64,000 nt of DNA, from the NCBI RefSeq assembly GCF_020103695.1, contig NZ_JAHXBF010000042.1, positions 1 through 64,000 on the forward strand, in the 5' to 3' direction. The stretch comes from Hyalangium versicolor. Its GTDB lineage: Bacteria; Myxococcota; Myxococcia; Myxococcales; Myxococcaceae. Below the pieces are notes generated by a model that saw only the letters and a list, made by a program, of their open reading frames with translations, was not told the origin of the DNA and did not search any database. A program made the position numbers and the translations under genes. Of this stretch, positions 38,930-46,995 are shown piece after piece; position 1 is the first letter of the stretch; every line of letters starts with the position of its first letter.

Positions 38930-39085
38930 TCAGCAGTAACCTCCCAGGTCACACGCTACCATTCTCCCTTCGACAGAGAGGCACAGGTTGGCCTCTGCTC
39001 CTATAGACCTCAGATTCCTGGGCTCCTCTCACGGAGCCTCCCCCCGTACGATCTCGATGCCCGCGAGCCTGGTGTGTAGACGGCC

Positions 39086-39715
39086 TTGTCGAGCAGTGGC
39101 TTTCCCTCCGAGGGGCTGCTGGGAGAACCCGCCTGCACCCGCTTGGCCGTTGTCGGAAGCACCCTCGTCATTTCCCTACCAGCAACAGCGGTCGCCATGG
39201 CGGCCCAGAGCATGGGAGGAAGAGACTCCACAACCGAGGCCAACCCTGCCTGTAACGGAACTTCATGGTCGGCGGATGGCGGACACCTTCTTCCGAAGGA
39301 GTTGAAGAACTTCCGCTGGGACACGGCTCACCTGAAAGGCTGCCGGTTCAAGGGCCGCTTCACGGGCAACGACTTCGGCGAGTGGCCCTCCGCGCCGGGC
39401 CACGGCAGCATCGAGGACTGTGACTTCTCGGAAGCCCATGTGGATTGGTCACGCTTTCTCGGTGGCGATGCACGCACCCTGCGCTTCCCACGATGGCCGT
39501 GCTTTACCTTCCTGGATCCGTTCCCTCGCTGGAAGGAACTGCAGGCACTGCCCTGGCCTGGCGACAAGGGGCCTATCATTGGCGATGTGCTTGCGGCGGG
39601 CCCCCCATCCACGGTGGCGTTCACGCTCTCGGCCACAAAGCTGGCGAAGTGGTGCAGCACGACCCCGGAAGCCATCAAGGCGATCGTGGAGAAGGTCGAG
39701 GGGGTGTACTTCTGA
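39086..39715 (+). CDS. Hypothetical protein, pentapeptide-like N-terminal part
   Basis: A reading frame of 209 codons. Only the part from about residue 70 looks like a folded protein: LKNFRWDTAHLKGCRFKGRF, then IEDCDFSEAHVDWSRFLGG. The spacing of Asp/Cys-Phe and Leu-Arg residues recalls degenerate pentapeptide repeats. The C-terminal segment (KLAKWCSTTPEAIKAIVEKVEGVYF) is helical. Residues 1-65 look like poorly constrained translation, so the true start may be internal (an ATG near 39212 is one option) or the gene may be 5' damaged. I do not know a function. Confidence 0.55.
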   Translation: MSSSGFPSEGLLGEPACTRLAVVGSTLVISLPATAVAMAAQSMGGRDSTTEANPACNGTSWSADGGHLLPKELKNFRWDTAHLKGCRFKGRFTGNDFGEWPSAPGHGSIEDCDFSEAHVDWSRFLGGDARTLRFPRWPCFTFLDPFPRWKELQALPWPGDKGPIIGDVLAAGPPSTVAFTLSATKLAKWCSTTPEAIKAIVEKVEGVYF

Positions 39716-39810
39716 TTCCCCCTCCTGCTCGCGAGCACCCTGCCCTCACCCGAGGAACAGCATCTTTCTTGGGTATCGCTGAGAGGAAAGTGTCTCGCGA
39801 TTGGAGCCCC

Positions 39811-40311
39811 TCAGCCCATCGCACCCTCGAATTCGAGCAGCCACTTCTTGGTGGGCAGTCCACCGCCGAATCCTGTCAGGCTCCCGTTGGAGCCGATCAC
39901 CCGGTGGCACGGCACGATGAGAGGAATGGGGTTCTGCCCGTTCGCGAGTCCCACCGCGCGTACCGCCTTGGGTCGACCGATCTGGTTGGCGACCCGCGCG
40001 TAGCTGACCGTCTGGCCAAAGGGAATCGCGCTCACCGCGCGCCACACCTGATGCTGGAACTCGGTTCCGCTCGCCGCGAGCGTCACGTCCCCGAAGTTCG
40101 TCCGGCGGCCCGCGAAGTACTCCTGCAATGCCGTGCAGGCCTGCTCCAGGTGAACCCGAGCCGACGCAGTGCCCCGAGCCTCTGGCAGCGTCTTTTCATC
40201 ACAAGCGAAGAGGATGGTGACGAGCCCTTCCTGATTCGCGGCAAGCCGCAGCTCACCAATCGGAGTCTGCAAACGCGTTGTGACGAGATCATCCGTCATG
40301 GGGATCTTCAT
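39811..40311 (-). CDS. ogt: Methylated-DNA--protein-cysteine methyltransferase (Ogt)
   Basis: A 166-residue protein with the MGMT active site IPLIVPCHRVIG (alkyl-accepting C135), the helix-turn-helix FGQTVSYARVANQIGRPKAVRAVG and the Asn-hinge GLANGQNP. It removes alkyl groups from O6 of guanine in a single-turnover reaction. The start was chosen at the ATG preceded by CGGAGGGT. It begins 17 bases after the stop of the Ada-AlkA fusion on the same strand, so the two repair genes form an adaptive-response operon. Length matches the family. Confidence 0.95.
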   Translation of the reverse strand: MKIPMTDDLVTTRLQTPIGELRLAANQEGLVTILFACDEKTLPEARGTASARVHLEQACTALQEYFAGRRTNFGDVTLAASGTEFQHQVWRAVSAIPFGQTVSYARVANQIGRPKAVRAVGLANGQNPIPLIVPCHRVIGSNGSLTGFGGGLPTKKWLLEFEGAMG

Positions 40312-40328
40312 GAATGTACCCTCCGAGT

Positions 40329-41810
40329 TCAGGCCGCCACGCTCGAGACCTGTTCGAGCATCGGCTCCGTCCACAGCAGCAGCGCCGCGTAGCCTCGCCA
40401 CGGGCGCCAGGCCTCCGCCATCCGTTCGAGCACCCGCGGCTCGATCGCCACGCCGCCTCCCGCCACCTTGCGCAAACCAAGGTCGGCCGTGGGGAAGGCA
40501 TCTGGCTCACCGAGCGCACGAAGCGCCACATAATGCGCCGTCCACTCGCCAATCCCTGGCAGCGAGACGAGCCGCGCCACGCTGTCCTCCAGGCTCACGC
40601 CCGGTTTCAGCTCACACGCTCCCGAGGCACACGCCGCCGCCAGACTCTTCAGGGCGTGGATGCGCCCCCCGGTCAGCCCCAGCCCGGAGAGGTCCGCCTG
40701 GGCCAATTCCTCCGCTGTCGGGAAGAGATGGGTCAGGCCATCACGCGCGACCACCTGTCTGCCGCACCGCTGCACCAGCCGTCCCGCCAGCGTCGTCGCG
40801 CCCTTGACGGAGACCTGTTGGCCCAACACGGCCCGGACAAACAACTCGAAAGGTTCGAACGTGCCCGGGATGCGCAGTCCTCGCGCTCGCGCGAGTCGAG
40901 GCCCGAGGATCGGATCGCTCCCCAGAGCCGCGGCGATGGCTGCGGGATCCGCATTGAGATCGAACAACCGGCGCAAGCGCGCCACGATCTGGCGAACCGG
41001 CGCCGAACCCGAGGCGTCGATGCGAACCCTGAGCGAGCGCAGCTCGGGATTGTGTGAAACCTCGAGCGTGCCGGTGGTGCCGCCCAGCCGATAGGTGCGG
41101 CGGTAGGTCCCAGCCTCCACCACCTCGACCCCCGGAATCGCTCGTCCCGCGAGGTAGCCAAGCACCCGCTCCCAATCGAAAGGCGGGCGGTACCCGAGCC
41201 GCAGCGAGATGGCCGAGGAAGCCCCCGCCTCCGAAGCCTTCGACGGGCGCCGCAAGGTGCTTGGGCTGCGGCCGTAGGCCTTCTGCACGGCATCATTGAA
41301 CCGGCGCAGGCTCTGGAAGCCCGAGGCGATGGCGACCTCGCTGAAGGGCAGCACGGTCTCCGTGATGAGCTGCTTCGCCGCCAGCAGCCGGCGACTGCTC
41401 GCCACCGCGTGAGGACTGGCCCCCAGGTGCCGCACGAACACCCGGTGAAGCTGCCGCACGCCTACGCCCAGCCTCGCGGCAAGCTGCTCGACCGAGCCCT
41501 CATCGAGCGCGCCCTCGTCAATCAGCCGCAGCGCCCGCGCCACGCTCGCCTCGGTCCCGGCCCAGGCTGGAGTGTCCGGCGCCGTCTCGGGCCGGCAGCG
41601 CAGACAGGAGCGGTAGCCCAGCTCCTCGGCGGCGGCAGCGCTCGGGACGAAGATGCAGTTCTCCCGCTTGGGCGTCCGAGCGGGACAGATGGGCCGACAG
41701 TAGATGCCGGTGGTCTTCACACAGGTGAAGAAGCGCCCGTCGAACCGAGCATCCCGCCCCGAGAGCGCCCGGTAACAAAGGTCCTGGTCGAGAAGGTCTT
41801 GGCTTTCCAT
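40329..41810 (-). CDS. Ada-AraC-AlkA fusion: alkylation-response regulator and 3-methyladenine DNA glycosylase
   Basis: A 493-residue protein of three joined parts. Residues 1-80 form the Ada methyl-phosphotriester domain with all four zinc cysteines at C38, C42, C69 and C72, the same numbers as in E. coli Ada. Residues about 85-185 form an AraC-type HTH (LARRLGV-like VEQLAARLGVGVRQLHRVF; FSEVAIASGFQSLRRFNDA). Residues about 205-480 form AlkA, with its N-terminal beta domain and an HhH-GPD core (SLPGIGEWTAHYVALRALGEPD) ending at catalytic D443. It would sense methylated phosphates, activate transcription and excise alkylated bases from one chain. It heads an operon with ogt. The unknown gene at 39086 lies beyond ogt on the other strand. 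Confidence 0.95.
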   Translation of the reverse strand: MESQDLLDQDLCYRALSGRDARFDGRFFTCVKTTGIYCRPICPARTPKRENCIFVPSAAAAEELGYRSCLRCRPETAPDTPAWAGTEASVARALRLIDEGALDEGSVEQLAARLGVGVRQLHRVFVRHLGASPHAVASSRRLLAAKQLITETVLPFSEVAIASGFQSLRRFNDAVQKAYGRSPSTLRRPSKASEAGASSAISLRLGYRPPFDWERVLGYLAGRAIPGVEVVEAGTYRRTYRLGGTTGTLEVSHNPELRSLRVRIDASGSAPVRQIVARLRRLFDLNADPAAIAAALGSDPILGPRLARARGLRIPGTFEPFELFVRAVLGQQVSVKGATTLAGRLVQRCGRQVVARDGLTHLFPTAEELAQADLSGLGLTGGRIHALKSLAAACASGACELKPGVSLEDSVARLVSLPGIGEWTAHYVALRALGEPDAFPTADLGLRKVAGGGVAIEPRVLERMAEAWRPWRGYAALLLWTEPMLEQVSSVAA

Positions 41811-41879
41811 GCAGTACCGTAGATGGCAGGCCTGAGCCCGGGGCGCTCGCCAGAATCGGACATCACCGCCCGGCCCCGT

Positions 41880-42194
41880 TCAGGACAGGTCCGAGAGCCG
41901 CTCGTCGATCTCCTCGGCCAGCCCCGGGTGGCCCTGAGCCAGGGCCAGCGCCTTGGCCTGCTCCAGCACCTCACGAGCCTTGTCCGTCTGCCCTGCACCC
42001 ACATGGGCATCCCCCAGCGACACCAGCGCTGCCGCATAGCTGGAATCCAGGCGGACGGCCGCCTCCAGGCTCTTCACCGCCTCGGCGTACTGCTTGCGCT
42101 CCAAGTACGCCTTTCCCAGGGAAAAGTGGGCCATGGGAGCATCAGGGAAGTCGGCCGCCATCTTCTGGAACTGCTCCAACCGGGCATCGCTCAT
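41880..42194 (-). CDS. Small TPR protein
   Basis: A 104-residue protein with about two and a half tetratricopeptide repeats: PMAHFSLGKAYLERKQYAEAVKSLEAAVRLD and SYAAALVSLGDAHVGAGQTDKAREVLEQA fit the 34-residue W-LG-Y-A-F-A-P pattern. The role is protein-protein contact, partner unknown. The start ATG has AGAGG about 6 bases upstream, and its leader overlaps the start of divergent proA (22 bases between initiators), so their promoters must lie inside each other's coding regions or overlap tightly. No signal peptide. Confidence 0.82.
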   Translation of the reverse strand: MSDARLEQFQKMAADFPDAPMAHFSLGKAYLERKQYAEAVKSLEAAVRLDSSYAAALVSLGDAHVGAGQTDKAREVLEQAKALALAQGHPGLAEEIDERLSDLS

Positions 42195-42216
42195 GCGCCT
42201 CTGATAGAGGAGAGCC

Positions 42217-43485
42217 ATGACGGTTGCCAAGGAAGACGTTCGCTCCCTCGCCGAGCAGGCCCGGGCTGCCTCCCGGAAGCTCTCCATCGCCCCCACGCGG
42301 CAGAAGGATGACGCGCTGCGGAGCATGGCCCGCCACCTGCGCTCGGCCGCTCCCTCCATCCTCGCCGCCAACGCCGAGGACGTCTCGGCCGCCCGCTCGG
42401 CCGGCAAGAACGCCGCCTTCCTCGACCGGCTCCTCCTGGACGAAAAACGCCTCGAATCCATGGCTCGCGCCGTAGAAGAGGTCGCCGGCCTCGAGGACCC
42501 CGTCGGCGAGGAGACCGAGCACTGGAAGCGCCCCAACGGCCTGCAGGTGCGCAAGGTGCGCCTGCCCCTGGGCGTGGTGCTGATGATCTACGAGTCCCGC
42601 CCCAACGTGACGAGCGACGCCGCCACCCTGTGCCTCAAGAGCGGCAACGCCGTGCTCCTGCGCGGCGGCAGCGAGTCCGCCCGCTCCAACCAGGCCATCG
42701 CCCGGGCGCTCCAGGCAGGCCTCCAGGAGGCTGGGCTCCCCGAGCACGCCATCCAGGTCGTCCCCGCCGGAGAGCGTGAATCCCTCCTGGAGCTGCTCAA
42801 GCTCGAGGGACTCATCGACCTGTGCATCCCCCGAGGCGGTGAGGGGCTCATCCGCTTCGTGGCGGAGAACGCCCGCATCCCCGTGGTGAAGCACTACAAG
42901 GGCGTCTGCCACGTCTACGTGCACGAGGCGGCGGACCTGGACATGGCCACCCGCATCACCGTGAACGCCAAGGCCAGCCGCCCGGGCGTCTGCAACGCCG
43001 CCGAGTGTCTCCTGGTGGACCGCGCCGTGGCCGAGCAGTTCCTGCCCACCGTGGCGCGTGCGCTGGCGGACAAGCAGGTGGAGCTGCGCGGCTGCCCCAC
43101 AACCGTGGCGGTGCTCTCCCGAGCCGGCGTGCCCGTGAAGCCCGCCGCCGAGGACGACTACGGACGCGAGTTCCTGGACCTCATCCTCGCCATCCGCGTG
43201 GTGAAGGACCTGGACGCGGCGCTGGCCCACATCTCCCGTTACGGCAGTGAACACACCGAGGCCATCGTCACCGGGGACGAGGAGGCGGCCACCCGCTTCA
43301 CCCGGGAGGTGACGGCCAGCGGGGTGCTGTGGAATGCCTCCACCCGCTTCAACGACGGGGGAGAGCTGGGGCTGGGCGCGGAGATTGGAATCTCGACCAG
43401 CAGGCTCCATGCCTTTGGCCCCATGGGTTTACGAGAGTTGACGAGTCAGAAGTACGTCGTCCACGGGCGCGGTCAGGTGCGCTAG
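42217..43485 (+). CDS. proA: Gamma-glutamyl phosphate reductase
   Basis: A 422-residue enzyme of proline synthesis that reduces gamma-glutamyl phosphate to glutamate semialdehyde with NADPH. Visible family features: KVRLPLGVVLMIYESRPNVT at about 113-132, LRGGSESARSN (cofactor region) at about 148-158, catalytic Cys in RPGVCNAAECLLV (C259), and the C-terminal GPMGLRELTSQKYVVHGRGQVR. Length is normal (about 415-420). AGGAGAG lies just upstream. proB, its usual partner, is not in the window. rsfS follows after 15 bases, so the two are probably cotranscribed. Confidence 0.97.
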   Translation: MTVAKEDVRSLAEQARAASRKLSIAPTRQKDDALRSMARHLRSAAPSILAANAEDVSAARSAGKNAAFLDRLLLDEKRLESMARAVEEVAGLEDPVGEETEHWKRPNGLQVRKVRLPLGVVLMIYESRPNVTSDAATLCLKSGNAVLLRGGSESARSNQAIARALQAGLQEAGLPEHAIQVVPAGERESLLELLKLEGLIDLCIPRGGEGLIRFVAENARIPVVKHYKGVCHVYVHEAADLDMATRITVNAKASRPGVCNAAECLLVDRAVAEQFLPTVARALADKQVELRGCPTTVAVLSRAGVPVKPAAEDDYGREFLDLILAIRVVKDLDAALAHISRYGSEHTEAIVTGDEEAATRFTREVTASGVLWNASTRFNDGGELGLGAEIGISTSRLHAFGPMGLRELTSQKYVVHGRGQVR

Positions 43486-43500
43486 GGTGGCACCCCACAC

Positions 43501-44034
43501 ATGGCACTGAAGAAGAAGAAGACGAGTTCCCCGAAGGCAAAGAGCGGCGCGAAGAAGGCGCCCGCGGCACGCGGCAAGAAGGCGGCGGCCAAGAAGCAGC
43601 CCGCGCGCAAGCGTCTGGCCCCACCCAAGCAGCGCAAGAAGCTGCTCCCCGCAGCGCCTCCCGAGGCCCCCGCCGGCCCACCCGAGAACCCTCGCGCCAA
43701 GGCGCTGGCGCACAAGATCGCCCAGCTGCTGCTCGACAAGAAGGCGCTGGACGTGATGGTGCTCGACGTGCGCGGCATGGCCTCGTACGCGGACTACATC
43801 GTGCTGGCCTCGGGCGATAGCGATCGCCAGGTGAGCGCCATGGCGGAGAACGTCCACGTGAAGATCAAGGAGGAGGACAGCCTCCACCCCTCTGGCACCG
43901 AGGGTAAGGAGACGGGCCAGTGGGTGCTGCTGGACTACGGCGAGGTGGTGGCGCACCTGTTCCTCAACGACGTGCGCGCCTTCTATGATCTCGAGGGCCT
44001 CTGGGCCGACGCGCCTCGGGAGAAGCTCTCCTGA
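43501..44034 (+). CDS. rsfS: Ribosomal silencing factor RsfS with Lys-rich N-terminal extension
   Basis: A 177-residue protein. Residues about 64-170 form the RsfS/Iojap domain (AHKIAQLLLDKKALDVMVLDVRG; YADYIVLASGDSDRQVSAMAENV; WVLLDYGEVVAHLFLNDVRAFYDLEGLWADAP). RsfS binds ribosomal protein uL14 and blocks subunit joining during starvation. The first ~50 residues are a Lys/Ala/Pro-rich basic extension absent from most homologues (typical size about 105-130). It could bind rRNA or be a loosely constrained tail. Its stop overlaps the CTG start of rlmH. Confidence 0.95.
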   Translation: MALKKKKTSSPKAKSGAKKAPAARGKKAAAKKQPARKRLAPPKQRKKLLPAAPPEAPAGPPENPRAKALAHKIAQLLLDKKALDVMVLDVRGMASYADYIVLASGDSDRQVSAMAENVHVKIKEEDSLHPSGTEGKETGQWVLLDYGEVVAHLFLNDVRAFYDLEGLWADAPREKLS

Positions 44035-44495
44035 AGGTCCGCCTCCTCTCGATAGGCAAGGATCGCTCGGGCCTGTTCGAGCCGGGCGTCCAGGAGTACG
44101 CCTCTCGGTTGGCGCACTACACGCGCTTCGAGCTGGTGGAGCTGTCCGAGGCCAGCGGCAAGAAGCTCAAGCCCGGGGACGCCAAGACCGCCGAGGCGCA
44201 GGCCATCCTCGGCCGCCTCAAGCCCCAGGATTGGCTGGTGGCCATGGACGAGCGCGGCAAGCAGTTGGACTCGGTGGAACTCAGCCGCTACGTGGCCAAG
44301 GCGCAGACGGGAGCGAAGGACCTGCTCTTCGTCATCGGCGGCGACGAGGGGCTGGACGAGACGGTGCGCCAGGCCGCGCACCTCACGCTCTCGCTGTCCC
44401 GGATGACGCTGCCGCACCGGATGGCGAGGCTGGTGCTCGTCGAGCAGCTCTACCGGGCCTTCACCCTCCTGAAGGGTGAGCCGTACCACAAGTAA
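44031..44495 (+). CDS. rlmH: 23S rRNA pseudouridine-1915 N3-methyltransferase RlmH, apparent CTG start
   Basis: A 154-residue SPOUT methyltransferase: KVRLLSIGKDRSGLF at the N-terminus, LLFVIGGDEGLDETVRQ in the SAM knot, and the C-terminal LSRMTLPHRMARLVLVEQLYRAFTLLKGEPYHK that defines the family. It methylates m3-pseudouridine in helix 69 of 23S rRNA. To keep the conserved N-terminus, the start must be CTG at 44031. The frame is closed by TGA at 43986 and has no ATG, GTG or TTG until TTG 44109, which would remove 26 residues. GGGAGAAG lies 5 bases before the CTG, and CTGA overlaps the rsfS stop. Length equals E. coli RlmH (155). Confidence 0.92.
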   Translation: MKVRLLSIGKDRSGLFEPGVQEYASRLAHYTRFELVELSEASGKKLKPGDAKTAEAQAILGRLKPQDWLVAMDERGKQLDSVELSRYVAKAQTGAKDLLFVIGGDEGLDETVRQAAHLTLSLSRMTLPHRMARLVLVEQLYRAFTLLKGEPYHK

Positions 44496-44546
44496 CGCGG
44501 AGCGTCGGAGCGTCAGGGGCCTTTTGGGCGAGGCGTCCGGCCGCCC

Positions 44547-45689
44547 ATGATGACCTCCCCCTCCGCGAATCGTCCGGGTGCTCGAGTTCGAATCATCGCC
44601 TCCTCCCAGTCCTGGATCGAAGGCGAGGCCATCCGCCAGTTGGAAGGCGTGGCTCGATTTCCAGGCATGCGGCTCGCAGTGGGGTTGCCGGATCTCCATC
44701 CTGGCAAGGGAGCACCGGTGGGCGCGGCACTCGCCTCGGAAGGCTTCCTCTATCCCTTCCTCGTCGGCAACGACATCGGCTGTGGGATGGGGCTGTGGGA
44801 CGTGGACCTGCCAGTCCGCAAAGCCAAGGCAGAGCGGTGGGCGGCGAGACTGGATCTGGATGGGCCGTGGGAGGGAAACGCTGCGGCCTTCCTCGAGGAG
44901 CAGGGGGTGAAGAGCTCCGGCTTCGAGGAGGCACTGGGGACGGTGGGCGGAGGCAACCACTTCGCGGAGGTACAGCGGGTGGATGAAGTGCACGACGCGG
45001 AGACCTTCGCGTCGCTGAGGCTGAGGGAGGACCGGCTGCTGCTGCTCGTCCACTCCGGCTCACGCGGTCTGGGCGAGGCGACGCTGAGAGCCCATGTCGA
45101 CCGGCACGGCGCCGGGGGCCTGGCGGAGGACTCGGGTGAGGCTCGGACGTATCTGACCCGGCACGATCACGCGGTGGCCTGGGGCCGAGCCAACCGGGCG
45201 GCGATTGCTCAACGGATGCTGGACGGCATCGGAGCCAGTGGCCGGCGAGTTCTGGATGTCTGCCACAACAGCGTCATCTCAAAAGAAGTGGAAGGTTGTA
45301 CCTGCTGGCTGCATCGAAAGGGCGCGGCGCCATCGGACCAGGGCCCCGTGGTGATCCCCGGCAGTCGCGGCGCGCTGAGCTACCTGGTCCTTCCGATGGG
45401 CGATGGTTCCTCGAATGCGCACAGCCTGGCGCACGGCGCCGGCCGCAAGTGGAACCGCACCACCGCCCGTGAGCGGATGCGCGAGCGATTCAGCGCCGAG
45501 TCCCTCACCCGCACCTCCTTCAAGAGCCACGTCATCTGCGAGGATCGCGATCTCCTCTTCGAAGAGGCACCGCCCGCATACAAGGCCATCGACCGCGTGG
45601 TGACGGATCTGGTGGAGGCGGGGCTCGTCCGGGTCATTGCCACGCTGGCCCCGGTGCTCACGTACAAGAAGCGCGGCTCGCACTCCTAA
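44547..45689 (+). CDS. RtcB-family RNA ligase homologue
   Basis: A 380-residue protein of the RtcB fold. The metal ligands are present: D76 and C79 in GNDIGCGMG, H138 in GTVGGGNHF, H169 in LVHSGSRGLG and H240 in DVCHNS. The guanylate-accepting histidine is H296 in SLAHGAGRKWNR. RtcB joins 2',3'-cyclic phosphate or 3'-phosphate RNA ends to 5'-OH ends with GTP. The shorter length (canonical about 400-480) matches the RtcB2-like bacterial branch. No archease, RtcA or PrfH gene is nearby. The end overlaps the convergent lipoprotein-like gene by 4 bases. An ATG doublet allows a one-codon shift. Confidence 0.92.
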   Translation: MMTSPSANRPGARVRIIASSQSWIEGEAIRQLEGVARFPGMRLAVGLPDLHPGKGAPVGAALASEGFLYPFLVGNDIGCGMGLWDVDLPVRKAKAERWAARLDLDGPWEGNAAAFLEEQGVKSSGFEEALGTVGGGNHFAEVQRVDEVHDAETFASLRLREDRLLLLVHSGSRGLGEATLRAHVDRHGAGGLAEDSGEARTYLTRHDHAVAWGRANRAAIAQRMLDGIGASGRRVLDVCHNSVISKEVEGCTCWLHRKGAAPSDQGPVVIPGSRGALSYLVLPMGDGSSNAHSLAHGAGRKWNRTTARERMRERFSAESLTRTSFKSHVICEDRDLLFEEAPPAYKAIDRVVTDLVEAGLVRVIATLAPVLTYKKRGSHS

Positions 45690-46648
45690 CGAGCCACGGG
45701 CGTGAAGTCCTCCACCCGCTCGTTGTGGAGGTCGAAGTTCTTCGGATTCGGCTCTCCTTCGGTCTCCTGCAGCACCACGTGCGCGTTCGTCACCGTCCGC
45801 TGACGGTGGGGAATGAGGGTCTCTGGCTCGGCGATGAACTCCAGGGTGCTGTCGATGCTCAGCTTCGTCACCTTCATCTCCGGGATCGCCACGTCCATCA
45901 GCCCCATGTTCGCCTTCATGAAGGACTTCACCCGTTTCAGTAGCTCCTCCATCGACTGATCGAGCGCCTTCGGATCCAGCGAGGACTCCAGAACCAAGCG
46001 GACGCAGCGCTTCTCCGCCGCGCCCTCGGTGCACGGGACACGCTCCTTCAGCGTCACGTGCTCCACGGTGCCAGCGCTGCTCCCGAAGAGCGGCACCGTC
46101 GTCTGGCTCTTGCGCTCGAACGCCTCCCCCGGCTTCAACGCGAGCCCGTTCCATTTCCCCACCAGCGCCGCCCACCGCAACCGCGTGGCCTGCTCCAGCG
46201 CATCGCGCACCAGCCCAGTGATCTGCTCCTGTTGCTCCTTTGGGAGCCCCTGGCTCTCGGCCTCCCGGGCCATGTCCTGGACGATCTGCTCGACTCCCTC
46301 GATGCGCTTCAACTCCCCCTGGGGGCCCAACACGATGGCGGGCGTCGGCAGTTGCGGCCCCTCCTCGGCAGTGCCCGGTGCCGGCGTCATCTGCTCGGTG
46401 ATCAGCTTTCGCTCCTCTCCCTTCCCTTCCAGCCGGAGCTGGTAGCTCAACGTTGACTGCTCCGGAGGCTGCGCGTTCTGCGTCGCAGTGTTGGTGGAGG
46501 CCACCTTCACCGCGAGCCCCTCGGGCCACGCAAAGCGCAGCTTCACGGCGTCGCCCGACGCCGACCCACTCGCCCCCGAAGAGGTCGCACAGTGGGTGAG
46601 CATCCCGGTGAGCGCCAGGGCGGAGAGAGCACGAAAGAAGCGGAACAT
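45686..46648 (-). CDS. Probable secreted or lipid-anchored protein, unknown
   Basis: A 320-residue protein with a signal-type N-terminus (RALSALALTGMLTHC, then ATSSGASGSASG). The LTHC site has His before Cys where a lipobox usually has Ala/Gly/Ser, so lipidation is uncertain. The mature part is beta-rich with long hydrophilic strands (KLRFAWPEGLAVKV; LSYQLRLEGKGEERKL) and a disulphide-capable pair (VPCTEGAAEKRCV). No family is recognised. It resembles outer-membrane-associated or lipid-binding proteins only in general style. It is the head gene of its strand here, and a dispersed hairpin lies about 125 bases upstream. Confidence 0.75.
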   Translation of the reverse strand: MFRFFRALSALALTGMLTHCATSSGASGSASGDAVKLRFAWPEGLAVKVASTNTATQNAQPPEQSTLSYQLRLEGKGEERKLITEQMTPAPGTAEEGPQLPTPAIVLGPQGELKRIEGVEQIVQDMAREAESQGLPKEQQEQITGLVRDALEQATRLRWAALVGKWNGLALKPGEAFERKSQTTVPLFGSSAGTVEHVTLKERVPCTEGAAEKRCVRLVLESSLDPKALDQSMEELLKRVKSFMKANMGLMDVAIPEMKVTKLSIDSTLEFIAEPETLIPHRQRTVTNAHVVLQETEGEPNPKNFDLHNERVEDFTPVAR

Positions 46649-46771
46649 GGAGGCTCCAGCCCTGGCGATGGTGGGGGCGTCAGGGGGACGTGCGTTCTAG
46701 ACCTCGACCGTGCGCGGGGCAACGCCGCAAACCCGCAGTTCTCCCCAAGAGCCCACGCCGGGCGAAGCCCC

Positions 46772-46804
46772 GCCCAACCGGTATGCTTGTCATACCAGTT
46801 GGGC
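46772..46804. repeat. Hairpin of a dispersed family, copy 3
   Basis: The left arm GCCCAACCGGTATG (46772-46785) and right arm CATACCAGTTGGGC (46791-46804) pair with a single mismatch around a 5-base loop. Unlike the other two copies it lies upstream of a gene on each side (between the divergent lipoprotein-like gene and the small exported-peptide gene). A pure terminator role therefore does not fit all copies. Confidence 0.6.
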
Positions 46805-46929
46805 ACCAGGCACCGCCCAGGGTGGAGCATCGCAACGCTGTGGCAGATTCCAACGTCCGCAACGGCCTGCTCCCGGGAACCCGCCCCTCTTCTCCACGGT
46901 TTGGCCACCTCTCCCTGTCCTTCTGGCCC

Positions 46930-46945
46930 TGGCACGCCTCCTGCT
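46930..46945 (+). promoter_or_regulatory. Candidate -24/-12 (sigma-54) promoter for the small peptide gene
   Basis: TGGCACGCCTCCTGCT has a perfect -24 half and correct 10-base GG-GC spacing; the -12 half is CTGC, one base off TTGC. The predicted start is near 46956, 40 bases upstream of the ATG. A stem (GGAG.C.AGAGC paired with GCTCTGCTCC, about 46950-46972) would fall in the leader. Confidence 0.5.
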
Positions 46946-46995
46946 CTCTGGAGCCAGAGCAGGCTCTGCTCCCACGGAAACGAGAGGGAACCGCC

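Noticed and set aside
44575..44600. tRNA T-loop-like GTTCGAATC string
   Set aside because: It lies inside the RtcB coding frame and no acceptor, D or anticodon arms can be formed around it.
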